Origin: JAEUPI01 sp046348365
Lineage (GTDB): Bacteria > Pseudomonadota > Gammaproteobacteria > Burkholderiales > Burkholderiaceae_C
Reading direction: 5' to 3'
DNA length: 64,000 bases
Assembly (NCBI GenBank): GCA_046348365.1
Contig: JAXMEL010000001.1
Location: 682,001 to 746,000, forward strand
Below are positions 55,319 through 64,000 of this stretch, piece by piece; the stretch's first letter is position 1, and the number at the start of each line of letters is the position of its first letter. The notes below the pieces were generated by a model. The model was not told where the DNA came from. It was given only the letters and a program-made list of their open reading frames with translations, and did not search any database. The translations under genes were made by a program, and so were the position numbers.

Positions 55319-56340
55319 CGCGTAATGTGGTTGGTCCACCGCCAGCGCGAGAACAGCCAACGTTGCGCAAGTATCGGCATCACAAGGCCCGCCAATAGCA
55401 GCACAGGGGCCACCACAAAGAAGTGCCAGCCGTTCCAATCCCAGATTTTGAACACGAGCGCGCGCACCAGCCCCATGGCCAGCGAGTTCATCAGGTAAAT
55501 GGTCAGCGTGTTGCGGCCTAGGAAATGGAACAGTCGCCGCAAGGAGGTCGACCGATCGATCCAATGCGCGAGCGCAACCAATGCCGGCACGCTCAGAAGT
55601 CCGGCGAGCGTTGGCAACCACCGCTCCGGCGCTGCAATCAATACGGCCACGAACATCACGAAGTACATCACCCCAAATCGCGAAACCGCCGAGGCCCAAG
55701 CTTCTGGCAAGCGGTGGCAAAGGGCCGCCAGGAGGAAGAAGACCAGATAGCGCGCGAGCTGATGTAGGGCAAGAAAGGTCGTCACATGATCGGTGACCGA
55801 CAGAATGTGCAGCACCAAGGCGAAGATCAGCGCTGCGCCAAGGTAGCGAGTGATCAAAGCCCGCAGTAGGGTCGCTACCGTCATGATCATCAACAAAGTG
55901 ACGATAAACCACAGAAACTGCGCAAAGCCCTCGGTCGGGTAGGCGACCATGAGCAGCAGTTCTTCGAGCGGGTGCTTCACCGGCCTATCCACGTGGAGAA
56001 ATCCCGCAGCGGCGTACTTGCCCAAATAGACGAGCAGGGCGAAGAGAAGATAGGCGGGCGCGAGCTTGGCAGCGCTCTTGCGAAGTTGTTCTTCCCACTG
56101 GCTCTCTGGCTTCAGAAAGAACACATATCCACTCAGGAAGAAGAAGAACGCCATGTGGAATGAATAGAGGCGCTCGTGCCAAACGATCCACCAATCGTTG
56201 CCCAATGGCCTGGCGTCGCGAGCCACCATGTGCCCGAGCACCACCAACGTGATGCCAACGCCTTTGGCAATATCAATTTCGGAGACTCTTCCGACAGCGT
56301 GCGCCGGCACAGGGTCAGTGCCCTTCAGCCCGCAGCGCAT
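55315..56340 (-). CDS. Acyltransferase 3 family membrane protein
   Basis: The protein has 341 aa from the ATG at 56340, which overlaps the upstream gene by 26 nt. EIDIAKGVGITLVVLGH (the conserved H-bearing block) and LYSFHMAFFFFLSGYVFF are characteristic, followed by eight or so hydrophobic segments. It probably O-acylates an exopolysaccharide or polyprenyl-linked sugar in the inner membrane. It converges on the GINT1-like gene with a 4-nt overlap of stops. Unlike the broken gene at 42615 it lacks an SGNH domain, and it may take over its function. Confidence 0.88.
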   Translation of the reverse strand: MRCGLKGTDPVPAHAVGRVSEIDIAKGVGITLVVLGHMVARDARPLGNDWWIVWHERLYSFHMAFFFFLSGYVFFLKPESQWEEQLRKSAAKLAPAYLLFALLVYLGKYAAAGFLHVDRPVKHPLEELLLMVAYPTEGFAQFLWFIVTLLMIMTVATLLRALITRYLGAALIFALVLHILSVTDHVTTFLALHQLARYLVFFLLAALCHRLPEAWASAVSRFGVMYFVMFVAVLIAAPERWLPTLAGLLSVPALVALAHWIDRSTSLRRLFHFLGRNTLTIYLMNSLAMGLVRALVFKIWDWNGWHFFVVAPVLLLAGLVMPILAQRWLFSRWRWTNHITR

Positions 56341-57994
56341 AGACCGAGAAGTTCGATGCCCGGTATTCCAGGCGCATCCATGGCGGTGCGTCACCCTGCG
56401 CCAGGCTCTTGACGAACGTTGACGGGATGACGTCACCATCAGTCGATCGGTCGTCACCGGTGGGCGCGTATATGACGATTGCCCTCACCCCAAATCGTCG
56501 AGCTGTTTCTCGCATGGATTGTTCGGTCCATTCCATGCTGCTGAAGTGCGGCCCAACGAGAGAGACCGTCCGCCGCCCAAGCAAGTACCCGATCGCCTGG
56601 CCACTGTTCGCCATCACTGTGCCGTCGGCGCCGGTAAGTTCATAGACAGCTGTGCGCACTGACTTGCCGTCAGTAGACCGCGCATCCAGTGAAGCGGCAA
56701 TCGGTAACCAGCCCGGTTGTTGCGGTAGTTGAAGAATCAGTAGATTCAGATAGACGTACAGTATCGAGCTTATGGTGAACGCTAGAAGCGCGAGCCTACG
56801 GCTTCTCTCCGGTGCAGCACTGAGCAACTTCTGAACTGTGAGACCGAGCAGTAGAAGCAGTAGCGGCAGCAACGGAACGAGATACCGTTCTTCACCAATC
56901 GATATGACGCTCTTGAGCCAGGCATAGATCAAGCCGGCGATATAGGCCAAGGCCAGCAACGACCAGTCGAACCCGACGCTTGCCGTTTCGTTCCTCAGCA
57001 TCGCCAGCCGACCTAGGCTGGCCTTGCGCACGCAATGTCGCGCCAGCCATGCCACACCAAAGGCGAAGGACATGAGTAGCACCGCGCGCGGGAACAAAGT
57101 CCCTCCGGCAACGCCTGATCCTGGACCCAGGAACAGTCGATTGACACCCCGCACGGTCTCTACCAACACCAAGGAAATCGGATTGCTGACGATCTTGTCG
57201 TTCCCGCCGCGCCAATTCCCGACAAGCACGATGTTCCGGGCGATACCTCCAAGTACGGCGACGCCTGCAACGGTCAACGCAATCGCATATCGCTTGGCCA
57301 TTGATCGGTCCGATGACAGCAGATGTCGTATCAGCACAAACACGAGCCCGACGATGAAGAACATCGCCGCATACCGCACGAGATAGGCCAAGCCAAAGGC
57401 GATGCCTGCGAACACCCAATTCCAGGTCGAGCCCTTGCCTCGATCGCGGCGGACAAGCAGTCCAATTGCGAATAGAACGATTGCAGTGAACAGCGCATCA
57501 CTCGCTACTCTGGCAGCGACCACGTTGACCGCGGCATTCGTGGCAAAACCAGCCAAGACGGCGTTGTAGACCACTCGCGACAGGCCCAACCTGATGCCCA
57601 ACCACGCTAACAAGGGCAGGCACGCGGCCATCGCAATCAGACTGATCAACAACCCACTCGTTGCAAGCGGTAGGCCGGTCAGGCTTGCAAGCGCGAGTGC
57701 GAGCGGATACCCCGGCGGAAAGGTGACCATCGGCGCGGGCACCACACCAAACGACCGTTCCGCGTCAAAGTGCACCAGAGACGTATAGCCGAAGTGCCCA
57801 TCGAGCGCGTTCTGCGCAGCGCTCATGTACTGAAAGCTATCCTGTCCGAGCGTCAATGCAAGGCCGGGCCGCAGGCGTAGGGCGACGAGCCCTAGGAACA
57901 CACAGAGCCAAACGCCCACGTCGAAGATGATGAGTCGTTGTGGTGCCTGGGCGGCGTTGTTCCTGCGGCCAACCCACACAGCATCTGGGCCCAT
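56315..57994 (-). CDS. GT-C membrane glycosyltransferase (ArnT/GT39-like)
   Basis: The protein has 559 aa from the ATG at 57994. About 11-12 hydrophobic segments follow a first luminal loop with LTLGQDSFQYMSAAQNALDGHFGY and FPPGYPLALALAS, the D-x-x-x-Y and P-P-G-Y pattern of GT-C enzymes that use polyprenyl-phosphate sugars. The C-terminal 150 residues form a soluble domain. It is a suitable acceptor-side partner for the GtrA/GtrB pair encoded nearby on the other strand. It overlaps the acyltransferase gene downstream, indicating co-transcription. The donor sugar is unknown. Confidence 0.75.
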   Translation of the reverse strand: MGPDAVWVGRRNNAAQAPQRLIIFDVGVWLCVFLGLVALRLRPGLALTLGQDSFQYMSAAQNALDGHFGYTSLVHFDAERSFGVVPAPMVTFPPGYPLALALASLTGLPLATSGLLISLIAMAACLPLLAWLGIRLGLSRVVYNAVLAGFATNAAVNVVAARVASDALFTAIVLFAIGLLVRRDRGKGSTWNWVFAGIAFGLAYLVRYAAMFFIVGLVFVLIRHLLSSDRSMAKRYAIALTVAGVAVLGGIARNIVLVGNWRGGNDKIVSNPISLVLVETVRGVNRLFLGPGSGVAGGTLFPRAVLLMSFAFGVAWLARHCVRKASLGRLAMLRNETASVGFDWSLLALAYIAGLIYAWLKSVISIGEERYLVPLLPLLLLLLGLTVQKLLSAAPERSRRLALLAFTISSILYVYLNLLILQLPQQPGWLPIAASLDARSTDGKSVRTAVYELTGADGTVMANSGQAIGYLLGRRTVSLVGPHFSSMEWTEQSMRETARRFGVRAIVIYAPTGDDRSTDGDVIPSTFVKSLAQGDAPPWMRLEYRASNFSVYALRAEGH

Positions 57995-58025
57995 ATGACG
58001 CGCCTACCCAACAGCCGCTGCGCGA

Positions 58026-59087
58026 TCAGATTTCATGGTCGCGATCGAAACCGGTCATGAACATCCTGCTTGCCGATGCCAACAGCCGATCTCCCTGGCC
58101 CTTGCCGTGATCGACCAGGACAATCGAGCTTTGCTCGCGCGGTGCGAATCCACAAGCCCTCAGTGCAACGCCAATGCTCGGACGCCCAAAGAACTCGAGT
58201 GAGACCTTCTGCACTGGAAATTTCCGAACATACACAACGAAAGACTGCAGCAATGCGTGAATCGACTTCTCCATTTCCGAGCAGAAGAAATCGCTGACCA
58301 TTGCTATTCCTTTGACCTGTCGCCAGATCACGTACCCAATTGGCGTCCCGGACCGATCAGTCGCGAGGGAAAAGTGCCAAGGGACAGAGTGCTCGGCTGT
58401 CGAATACCGCCAGCGCAGCGTGCGCGGCGATCGCTCACTGGTCACCATGTCAGACTGCCGGCCCTCCCAGACTTTCGCGAACTCCTCGCCGAACTCAGTC
58501 TTTTCGCTCCACCGGTAGTGACTGGCGAACATGGCATTGCGCACGATGTCTGCACATGCGATCGCGGCATCAGCGACTGCAGCCACCGGCGAAGCCACCC
58601 AGCGCAAAACGCGGGCACTCAAATAACTCTGGCTGCGAATTAGCTTGGTGTACCGCGTGAGATTACCGAATGGGCGAATGCCGGCACGATTCAGAATTGC
58701 AACTGATTTATCGTTGGGTGTGCCATAAGCAAACTCAAAATGCTCCCGACTGAGTTCGATGCACGCACGCATTAGTATCAAGGCAGGTCCAAGCGAACGA
58801 TGCTCTGGTGCGACCACAAAATCAGCGAGCGTTGCCACTCTAAACTGATCTTGCCCCGCGAAGAATATTCGCGAAATAAGACCTTGAGCGCCTATTGCTG
58901 TATCAACTGACTGCTGATGCAACAGTAGACACATACCAGCACCGGCTGGGTTATCTACATAAGAATGACGGAACTTCGCGTCAGCGACTTGATCGACCAA
59001 ACCTTCGAGCCCGAGTGCCCAGGTTGCGACGATCCGATCTCGGTCGACCTCGAGATCAGCCTCTCTGTGGTAGTAGTCTAGGCTCAT
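58026..59087 (-). CDS. GNAT-superfamily N-acyltransferase-like protein
   Basis: The protein has 353 aa from the ATG at 59087. ADFVVAPEHRSLGPALILMRACIEL has the acetyl-CoA-binding turn of the GNAT fold (here EHRSLGPA), and FAYGTPNDKSVAILNRAGIRPFGNL follows as the N....N/LG block. A second, C-terminal half (IGYVIWRQVKG..., VSLEFFGRPSIGVALRACGF) looks like a second GNAT repeat. The double-GNAT layout resembles FemAB- or PelX-like proteins in EPS loci. The patch is less GC-rich than its surroundings. The substrate is not known. Confidence 0.65.
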   Translation of the reverse strand: MSLDYYHREADLEVDRDRIVATWALGLEGLVDQVADAKFRHSYVDNPAGAGMCLLLHQQSVDTAIGAQGLISRIFFAGQDQFRVATLADFVVAPEHRSLGPALILMRACIELSREHFEFAYGTPNDKSVAILNRAGIRPFGNLTRYTKLIRSQSYLSARVLRWVASPVAAVADAAIACADIVRNAMFASHYRWSEKTEFGEEFAKVWEGRQSDMVTSERSPRTLRWRYSTAEHSVPWHFSLATDRSGTPIGYVIWRQVKGIAMVSDFFCSEMEKSIHALLQSFVVYVRKFPVQKVSLEFFGRPSIGVALRACGFAPREQSSIVLVDHGKGQGDRLLASASRMFMTGFDRDHEI

Positions 59088-59136
59088 GTGCTATTGCTAT
59101 TCACGAGTATCTAGACAATGAAAATACTGCAATGCA

Positions 59137-60276
59137 TTAGCACGGTACGCGGACTGAATTCATATCAGGGCTTGGTCCTATCAGAGCACCAAGATACGGA
59201 GCCAGGACTTTGTCTGATCCGAACTTGTGTTCCATGAATCTGAGCGCGTTCGTACTCACTTGTTTGTATGCGTCGACCTTCTCGAGAAGACACTCAATAC
59301 CGCTAACCATATCTGGGACGGTTTGGTGCGATGTTCCGAGCGCCTCGCGGGTGACAAGCCGATCCGGATCGAACATCGTGACCACTGGTATACCACGCAC
59401 CCATGCCTGCAAGAACGTGTTCGGGAACCCTTCCACCTCCGAGGTGTTTGCTACCAGCCGTGCACGGTCAAAGAACCGTCCAACCCCCAGATAAGGAACC
59501 TTGCCATGAAAAGTCAAGTTGCCGACCATGCGGGCCTGCTCTTCAACGCGGTGGAAGAAGTCCTCCTCGTCCGGAACGGGACCCCCCACCATGTGAAATC
59601 GGTATTGAGGTAATGCCCTGGCTATTTCAATGAGTCGATCGGGTCGCTTGAGGTGACGCATATTGGCGACCCAGAGTACATCGATATCCTTTGGCTGAAA
59701 CTCCGAGTCATGTAGTGGGCGCTCGATTAGCCCCCTCACGATCGTGCTTCTTGCACCGAAATTGCTCATCATGGCTTCCTGCTGGACCCTCGACTGGACC
59801 AGCACTGCATCTGTTCGTCGAATCCCATACTCGTAGAGCCAACGGTCCCGCCGATTCGTGTCCAGCAGCGTATGTGGACTGCAGTCGGAGTCGCTGGCAG
59901 CACGAAATACTAGGCGTTTCCGATGTATTCTGCAGAACATCGCCAAGAGACCAAGTATCATACCAGCACAGCTATAATAATATACATCTGCATTCGCTCT
60001 AGAAATTGCCTTCCACAAACCCGTCCAACGCGGATGGAAGAAACGCAATCCCCGTATACCACCTGATGGTTTGAATGCCTTGAGGGTGCGCACACCTTCA
60101 TAGATAGCACCATCGGGTTGGCCGAAATCACCAACTACCAGTGAAACCTCATGTCCTAACTTGGACAAAGCGATAGCCAACTGCGCCAGCTGCACCTCGG
60201 CGCCACCAGAATATAAATGTTGATGTTCTCGAGAAATCGCCGGGAGAGAATTCAAACTGATCAGGCAAATCTTCAT
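59137..60276 (-). CDS. Glycosyltransferase family 4, EGFPNTFLQ type
   Basis: The protein has 379 aa from the ATG at 60276. GT-B donor half: VLWVANMRHLKRPDRLIEIARALPQYRFHMVGGP, then VEGFPNTFLQAWVRGIPVVTMFDPDRLVT. The last Glu of the usual E-X7-E motif is Gln, a known subgroup variation also seen in the gene at 63202. N-terminal LYSGGAEVQLAQLAIALSKLGHEVSLVVGDFG is typical of the acceptor half. It belongs to the minus-strand Wzx/Wzy block. Composition is distinctly more AT-rich than in the first 58 kb. Confidence 0.9.
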   Translation of the reverse strand: MKICLISLNSLPAISREHQHLYSGGAEVQLAQLAIALSKLGHEVSLVVGDFGQPDGAIYEGVRTLKAFKPSGGIRGLRFFHPRWTGLWKAISRANADVYYYSCAGMILGLLAMFCRIHRKRLVFRAASDSDCSPHTLLDTNRRDRWLYEYGIRRTDAVLVQSRVQQEAMMSNFGARSTIVRGLIERPLHDSEFQPKDIDVLWVANMRHLKRPDRLIEIARALPQYRFHMVGGPVPDEEDFFHRVEEQARMVGNLTFHGKVPYLGVGRFFDRARLVANTSEVEGFPNTFLQAWVRGIPVVTMFDPDRLVTREALGTSHQTVPDMVSGIECLLEKVDAYKQVSTNALRFMEHKFGSDKVLAPYLGALIGPSPDMNSVRVPC

Positions 60277-60397
60277 TCTTTGCTCTTGTTATGAACATGT
60301 ATCAGCTATCTAGTTCACTCGAAAGCTATAGCAACGACAGATATCGCCGAATTCGAATAATATATTGTAGAGTTAAGCGGAATTCGTAGCGATTTCT

Positions 60398-61858
60398 TTA
60401 CGATGCGATATTGCTATTCATTAGATTTTGTTCAACGCGTCGTTTTTTGTGATCTAACTCAATATTCCAATTTGCAAACAACATCCCCAGCGAGAACCAA
60501 AGAAACGCCTGCTCAGCCTGCGGCATATAAACGCCGTTGCTGAATCCCATTACTAGCATTCCCACGAAAGACGCTAATGCTCCAGCGAAGTAGTCTCTCA
60601 GCGACGGTGAAATCGACTTATTTGACGAACGCAATCTAAATTCTGATGCATAGCGATAGTACAAGTACATCAGCGTCGCAAATCCAGCAATTCCCATGTC
60701 GAGCAATATGTCAAGGTACATGTTGTGCGCGAGCGTTGCCCGATATCGACCTGACGTCGTCGCCTTGTTCCAGGCAACCGACCCGATACCCTGACCCCAA
60801 ACCGGGCTGATGAGTATGTCTGGCGCCAACAGCGCCCACGACGCTAGCCGCCCTTTCGTGAGCGGGTCGTCCATGTTATAGGTGTCTGTGGCCTGAGTAT
60901 CGTCCAGCCCCAGCGCTAGCCGATCCCACACCTTCTCAGGTACCGCAACTGCCACCAGCGCAGCAAGTATGGCCGCGACGACGAAGTCGGAAAGCCGCCG
61001 TCGCCAAAACAGCCAGAAGACAATCACCACGATGTATGCCACTGCCGCCCCGCGCGAACCCGTGAATAGCAGGCCGACTGATACGAGACCAAGCGCAATC
61101 GCACTTGCCCACCTGTATAGGCCCGATGTCGCTCCGGTCGCCAGAAACAGTAGCGGTCCAGCTGCGAGTGCAAGTTGCATCCCGTAGGCGTTGGGGTGTA
61201 GGCCCAATCCTTGAAGATAGGTTCCGCGCTGATCCACGCTGCCTCCCCCGGCTACCGCGGTGATGATGATCGCCAAGGCTGGCAAGACTGCGGAGCATCC
61301 AAAGACCAGCAGCAGCCTTTCGGCTCTAGCGCTATCGCGAACGGCGTTAGCCACAAGGAATGCGTAGACCAAGAAGAACATCGGTTTGATGACTCGGGTC
61401 TTCAGGAACTCATCGGTAGCGAAGGCTTGGTAATAGCTGGGCGCCTCGGCGGGGAAGTTCGCTGCGCCGATCGGCAGATTCGGCACAGCGACGACCGCAG
61501 CAACTGCAATCGGCAATAGGTAGCACCATCGGACCACCCTCGGCAGCGGGACCAACGATGCCCGACCAAATCCGCGCCGTACTGCGAGCGATCCAATAGA
61601 CGCCAATACAAGGAAGTTGATCAGATCGAATCCGCGCGCCTGTGGGATCAGTGGTGAGGAGAACCATGGAAGCATGAGCGTCAGGAAGACCACGCCAATG
61701 CGATAGTCGTACAACACCATACTCACCGCGGCAACCCCGAAGATGCTCGCGACCGCCCATTGAGGCTCCAACCAACTGACAGCGAGGCCGGTCAAGACCG
61801 CGAGCAATGCCAAGCCGCACAGCAGCAATGCCGGCCGGTTGAAGAACCTAGCGTCCAC
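60398..61858 (-). CDS. O-antigen ligase/polymerase (Wzy) family membrane protein
   Basis: The protein has 486 aa from GTG 61858, chosen for its GAGGA ribosome binding site 7 nt upstream; a TTG at 61897 would extend it. About 12 hydrophobic segments with a periplasmic loop: GTYLQGLGLHPNAYGMQLALAAGP and LFTGSRGAAVAYIVVIVF are typical of the Wzy_C (PF04932) family, and TLAHNMYLDILLDMGIAGF is the conserved H-N block. It polymerises undecaprenyl-linked repeat units in the periplasm or ligates the chain. Its start overlaps the flippase gene end by 11 nt, so the two are coupled. The 3' half lies in the AT-rich patch. Confidence 0.88.
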   Translation of the reverse strand: MDARFFNRPALLLCGLALLAVLTGLAVSWLEPQWAVASIFGVAAVSMVLYDYRIGVVFLTLMLPWFSSPLIPQARGFDLINFLVLASIGSLAVRRGFGRASLVPLPRVVRWCYLLPIAVAAVVAVPNLPIGAANFPAEAPSYYQAFATDEFLKTRVIKPMFFLVYAFLVANAVRDSARAERLLLVFGCSAVLPALAIIITAVAGGGSVDQRGTYLQGLGLHPNAYGMQLALAAGPLLFLATGATSGLYRWASAIALGLVSVGLLFTGSRGAAVAYIVVIVFWLFWRRRLSDFVVAAILAALVAVAVPEKVWDRLALGLDDTQATDTYNMDDPLTKGRLASWALLAPDILISPVWGQGIGSVAWNKATTSGRYRATLAHNMYLDILLDMGIAGFATLMYLYYRYASEFRLRSSNKSISPSLRDYFAGALASFVGMLVMGFSNGVYMPQAEQAFLWFSLGMLFANWNIELDHKKRRVEQNLMNSNIAS

Positions 61859-63158
61859 GCGGCTGTCCTCGAACAAAGAGCAGATCGCGAAGCGCAATGA
61901 CGGACAACACGCAGTGAACAGCTCCTGCGATCGAGTATGCGGCAGTCACCCCCGGCACCCCCATGTTGGCACCTAGAAAGCGCGCCAGAACGATGAACGT
62001 CAATGGGACCAAGATTTCGATTGCGATATACCAGCGACTGCGCATCGTGGCGACGAGCACATAGCCCAAGGTGAATCCGGTGATCTTGAGAACGTCGCCG
62101 AGAAGTTGCATACCCATCAGGTCGGCTACCGGCAGGAAGGCTGCCGAAAACAATATTCTCACAATCCACTCACGCAGAATGTAGATCGTCAACGCCAGAG
62201 CCAACGTCGCGCAGACTGCGAGGGCAAGCGTCTTCAGCGTCTCGGCACGCAGCAGTTTCGGCGAACCGGATGCCTCGCCAAGCCGCACCATGAACTGCGT
62301 CGTCACCGAGCTCATGACGATCATCAGGTAGGTCTCAGATAGCCGCCAGCAAGCCTGCCACAAACCGGCGGACTCCAAGCTCAGAGCGGAGGCGACATGT
62401 TGCCGTATGAGCAGAAGGCTGAGAGGCACCATCACCGCATGCACGATGAGCATCGGATAGAAGCCGGCGATGCGCCGTGCTTCAGCGCGATCGAAAGGGC
62501 CGACCAGATCGCGCAGGCTGATCAATGGCGAACGGCGGATCAAGACCAGTGTGACCATGACGGACGCGACATAGACGCCCGCTGACGCATAGAGCCCGCC
62601 CGCAACGCCCCATCGCATCGACGCCGGCGCGAACATCGAAACACCGAGCACGATGGCAATGATGTTGGAGAGGACCACACGTCCGATATCGCCGCGCGCG
62701 GATAGCGCACCCAGCAAGATGGCGTTCAGAATCGCGGCGAGCAGCGATAGCGCACCCAGAACGAAGACCCAGGCGTACCCGGCATCGCGCAGAAGCCATG
62801 AGGCAAGCCATGGCGAAGCAATAGCGACTGCGGCTGCGGTCGGGATCCCGAGCCCGAGGCCGATCCTTCCCACGGTGCTCAAGAGTCGCCGCCGGCGATC
62901 CGCGTCTTGCCCGTACTCTGCGGTCAACCTTCCGGCCGCCGTTTCGAGGCCTGTTATGACCACGCTTTGGCTCAGCGACATGAAGTTGTTGAACTGAGCG
63001 ATCAACGCGAGCCCGCTTGGCCCAAGATAGACCGCCGTCAACTTGACGCTGATGAAGCTGCACGCCAGTTGCACCATCGCGCGCACGACGCCAAGGCTCG
63101 AGGCGAGGCTGCGCCGTTCCGCAGCAGGCCGATATGGGGCGCTCACGACGCTGGCCAT
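61848..63158 (-). CDS. Wzx/MATE-like polysaccharide flippase
   Basis: The protein has 436 aa from the ATG at 63158. Twelve or so hydrophobic segments are visible; KLTAVYLGPSGLALIAQFNNFMSLSQSVVITGLETAA at the start and TGFTLGYVLVATMRSRWYIAIEIL near the end fit the WzxE/O-antigen translocase subgroup of the MOP superfamily. It moves undecaprenyl-linked repeat units to the periplasmic face for the Wzy protein encoded just downstream. The upstream glycosyltransferase ends 43 bp before its start. Confidence 0.9.
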   Translation of the reverse strand: MASVVSAPYRPAAERRSLASSLGVVRAMVQLACSFISVKLTAVYLGPSGLALIAQFNNFMSLSQSVVITGLETAAGRLTAEYGQDADRRRRLLSTVGRIGLGLGIPTAAAVAIASPWLASWLLRDAGYAWVFVLGALSLLAAILNAILLGALSARGDIGRVVLSNIIAIVLGVSMFAPASMRWGVAGGLYASAGVYVASVMVTLVLIRRSPLISLRDLVGPFDRAEARRIAGFYPMLIVHAVMVPLSLLLIRQHVASALSLESAGLWQACWRLSETYLMIVMSSVTTQFMVRLGEASGSPKLLRAETLKTLALAVCATLALALTIYILREWIVRILFSAAFLPVADLMGMQLLGDVLKITGFTLGYVLVATMRSRWYIAIEILVPLTFIVLARFLGANMGVPGVTAAYSIAGAVHCVLSVIALRDLLFVRGQPRGR

Positions 63159-63201
63159 GGGACCGAGTTGGTTGGTCGAGCCATTGCAGACGGGAGGTCA
63201 G

Positions 63202-64000
63202 TCATCGTTCTGACCGACGAGGTTGAATCAATCCCTGGAACAAGTTTCGATAACTCTGCATGACAACATCCACGCCGTGGACTGCATTGAAGTGAGCCTC
63301 ACAAGCCTGACTCGCCGTTTGCCACGCTGCGACCTGCGTTGACAACGCTCGGAGATGCGAGGTCATGTCTTCGAGGTCATCGCAGGCAATCGTCCCAAAT
63401 CGACCTGGCGTGACTTCGGGCCGAACAAAGGACAATGTCGGAACTCCGCGAATCCAAGCCTGCAGAAACGTATTGGGGAATCCCTCTCGGTCTGACGTGT
63501 TGACGAGCAGACTGGCATTGTCGATATGCTTCCCGACCTCGGAGAACGGCACATAGCCGACAAACGTCAGGTTCGTCACAACCGATGCCAACGCACGCAT
63601 CTGCCGGTGGTAGGCCTGATCAGGGTCGTTCGTGTTGTCGGCTCCACCGATCATCAGGAACTTCTTCGATGGGAAGCGGCGGGCCAGTTCGATGAACAGC
63701 TCCGGCCGTTTGACGGGCTTGAACGTACCCACCCAAACAACAGGTCCCTCATGCGCAGCGCGGCCGGCGCTCGGCTCGGCGTAGCAGTTGGGGACAACCA
63801 CCGCCTCGCGGCGAAAGTTATTCGCAAGAAGTTCCCTCTGGCGCAGGTTCTGCACCAACACCGCATCTGCAGAACGAAGCGCGGCGCGAAACAACCACTC
63901 GTCACGGCGCGGTAGACCCGAGATACTGCGCTCCTGGAACTCGCGGTCGCTGGCGCAGGCGTACACAAAGCATTTGCCACGCGTGCGCGCGTACCATGCG
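63202..64000 (-). CDS. Glycosyltransferase family 4, EGFPNTFLQ type (5' end beyond the window)
   Basis: The open frame continues past the right edge (the visible start GTG at 63966 is internal; upstream codons WYARTRGKCFVYACASDREF are still in frame). The donor half has VVWVGTFKPVKRPELFIELARRFPSKKFLMIGGADN and DREGFPNTFLQAWIRGVPTLSFVRPEV. It is a paralogue of the gene at 59137, sharing the Gln in place of the second Glu of E-X7-E. It is part of the same EPS block as the flippase and polymerase. Confidence 0.88.
   Translation of the reverse strand, partial: AWYARTRGKCFVYACASDREFQERSISGLPRRDEWLFRAALRSADAVLVQNLRQRELLANNFRREAVVVPNCYAEPSAGRAAHEGPVVWVGTFKPVKRPELFIELARRFPSKKFLMIGGADNTNDPDQAYHRQMRALASVVTNLTFVGYVPFSEVGKHIDNASLLVNTSDREGFPNTFLQAWIRGVPTLSFVRPEVTPGRFGTIACDDLEDMTSHLRALSTQVAAWQTASQACEAHFNAVHGVDVVMQSYRNLFQGLIQPRRSER

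Overview
The window is high-GC proteobacterial DNA, most like a betaproteobacterium of the Burkholderiales. It reads as the accessory part of an exopolysaccharide (EPS) locus of the XrtA (exosortase A / PEP-CTERM) type. The left edge holds an XrtA-system ATPase. Asparagine-synthetase-like amidotransferases, two alpha/beta hydrolases, an acyl-CoA ligase and a free acyl carrier protein, all recurrent in XrtA loci, are scattered through the first 34 kb. No exosortase is visible here. The organism assignment rests on codon use and family resemblance only.

Layout. (1) 0-6.3 kb: ATPase with a fused, apparently degenerate UDP-GlcNAc 2-epimerase domain, an NAD synthase-like enzyme, AsnB copy 1 and a methyltransferase. 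(2) 7.2-24.3 kb: a tightly packed six-gene operon: NRPS (C-A-T-E-C-T), PKS with aminotransferase (KS-AT-ACP-AMT), NRPS (C-A-T), Sfp-type phosphopantetheinyl transferase and two alpha/beta hydrolases with unusual nucleophile elbows. Specificity residues suggest D-Thr and Gly; the PKS module should insert a malonate-derived beta-amino unit. No thioesterase or reductase release domain is present. (3) 24.5-27.7 kb: a repeat-rich beta-propeller lipoprotein and a GNAT. (4) 27.8-29.2 kb: an intact IS256-family element with an 8-bp target duplication. (5) 29.4-34.2 kb: AsnB copy 2, AMP-forming ligase, acyl carrier protein, PrmC-like methyltransferase. (6) 34.2-39.3 kb, minus strand: a four-gene operon (heparinase II/III-like, DUF354, Gfo/Idh oxidoreductase, aldo/keto reductase-like).

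(7) 39.8-48.5 kb: two divergent GT4 glycosyltransferases, then an OafA-like acyltransferase/SGNH gene cut by two transposons, an IS66 element and a second IS256 copy. Each has a clean 8-bp target duplication, so the original 637-aa gene can be rebuilt exactly. (8) 48.5-51.6 kb: two lyase-like lipoprotein genes whose 3' ends share a 799-bp identical segment although their 5' ends have diverged. (9) 52.3-57.9 kb: GtrA and GtrB homologues, a GINT1-like propeller protein, an acyltransferase and a GT-C membrane glycosyltransferase. (10) 58-64 kb, minus strand: GNAT, GT4, Wzy-like polymerase/ligase, Wzx-like flippase and the start of another GT4, with a more AT-rich patch around 58.7-60.7 kb.

Together the genes describe synthesis, flipping, polymerisation, acylation and trimming of a surface polysaccharide, with an embedded NRPS/PKS line that makes a small, probably N-acylated, beta-amino-acid-containing peptide. 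Whether that peptide is secreted or joined to the polysaccharide cannot be read from the sequence. No tRNA, rRNA or CRISPR array was recognised.
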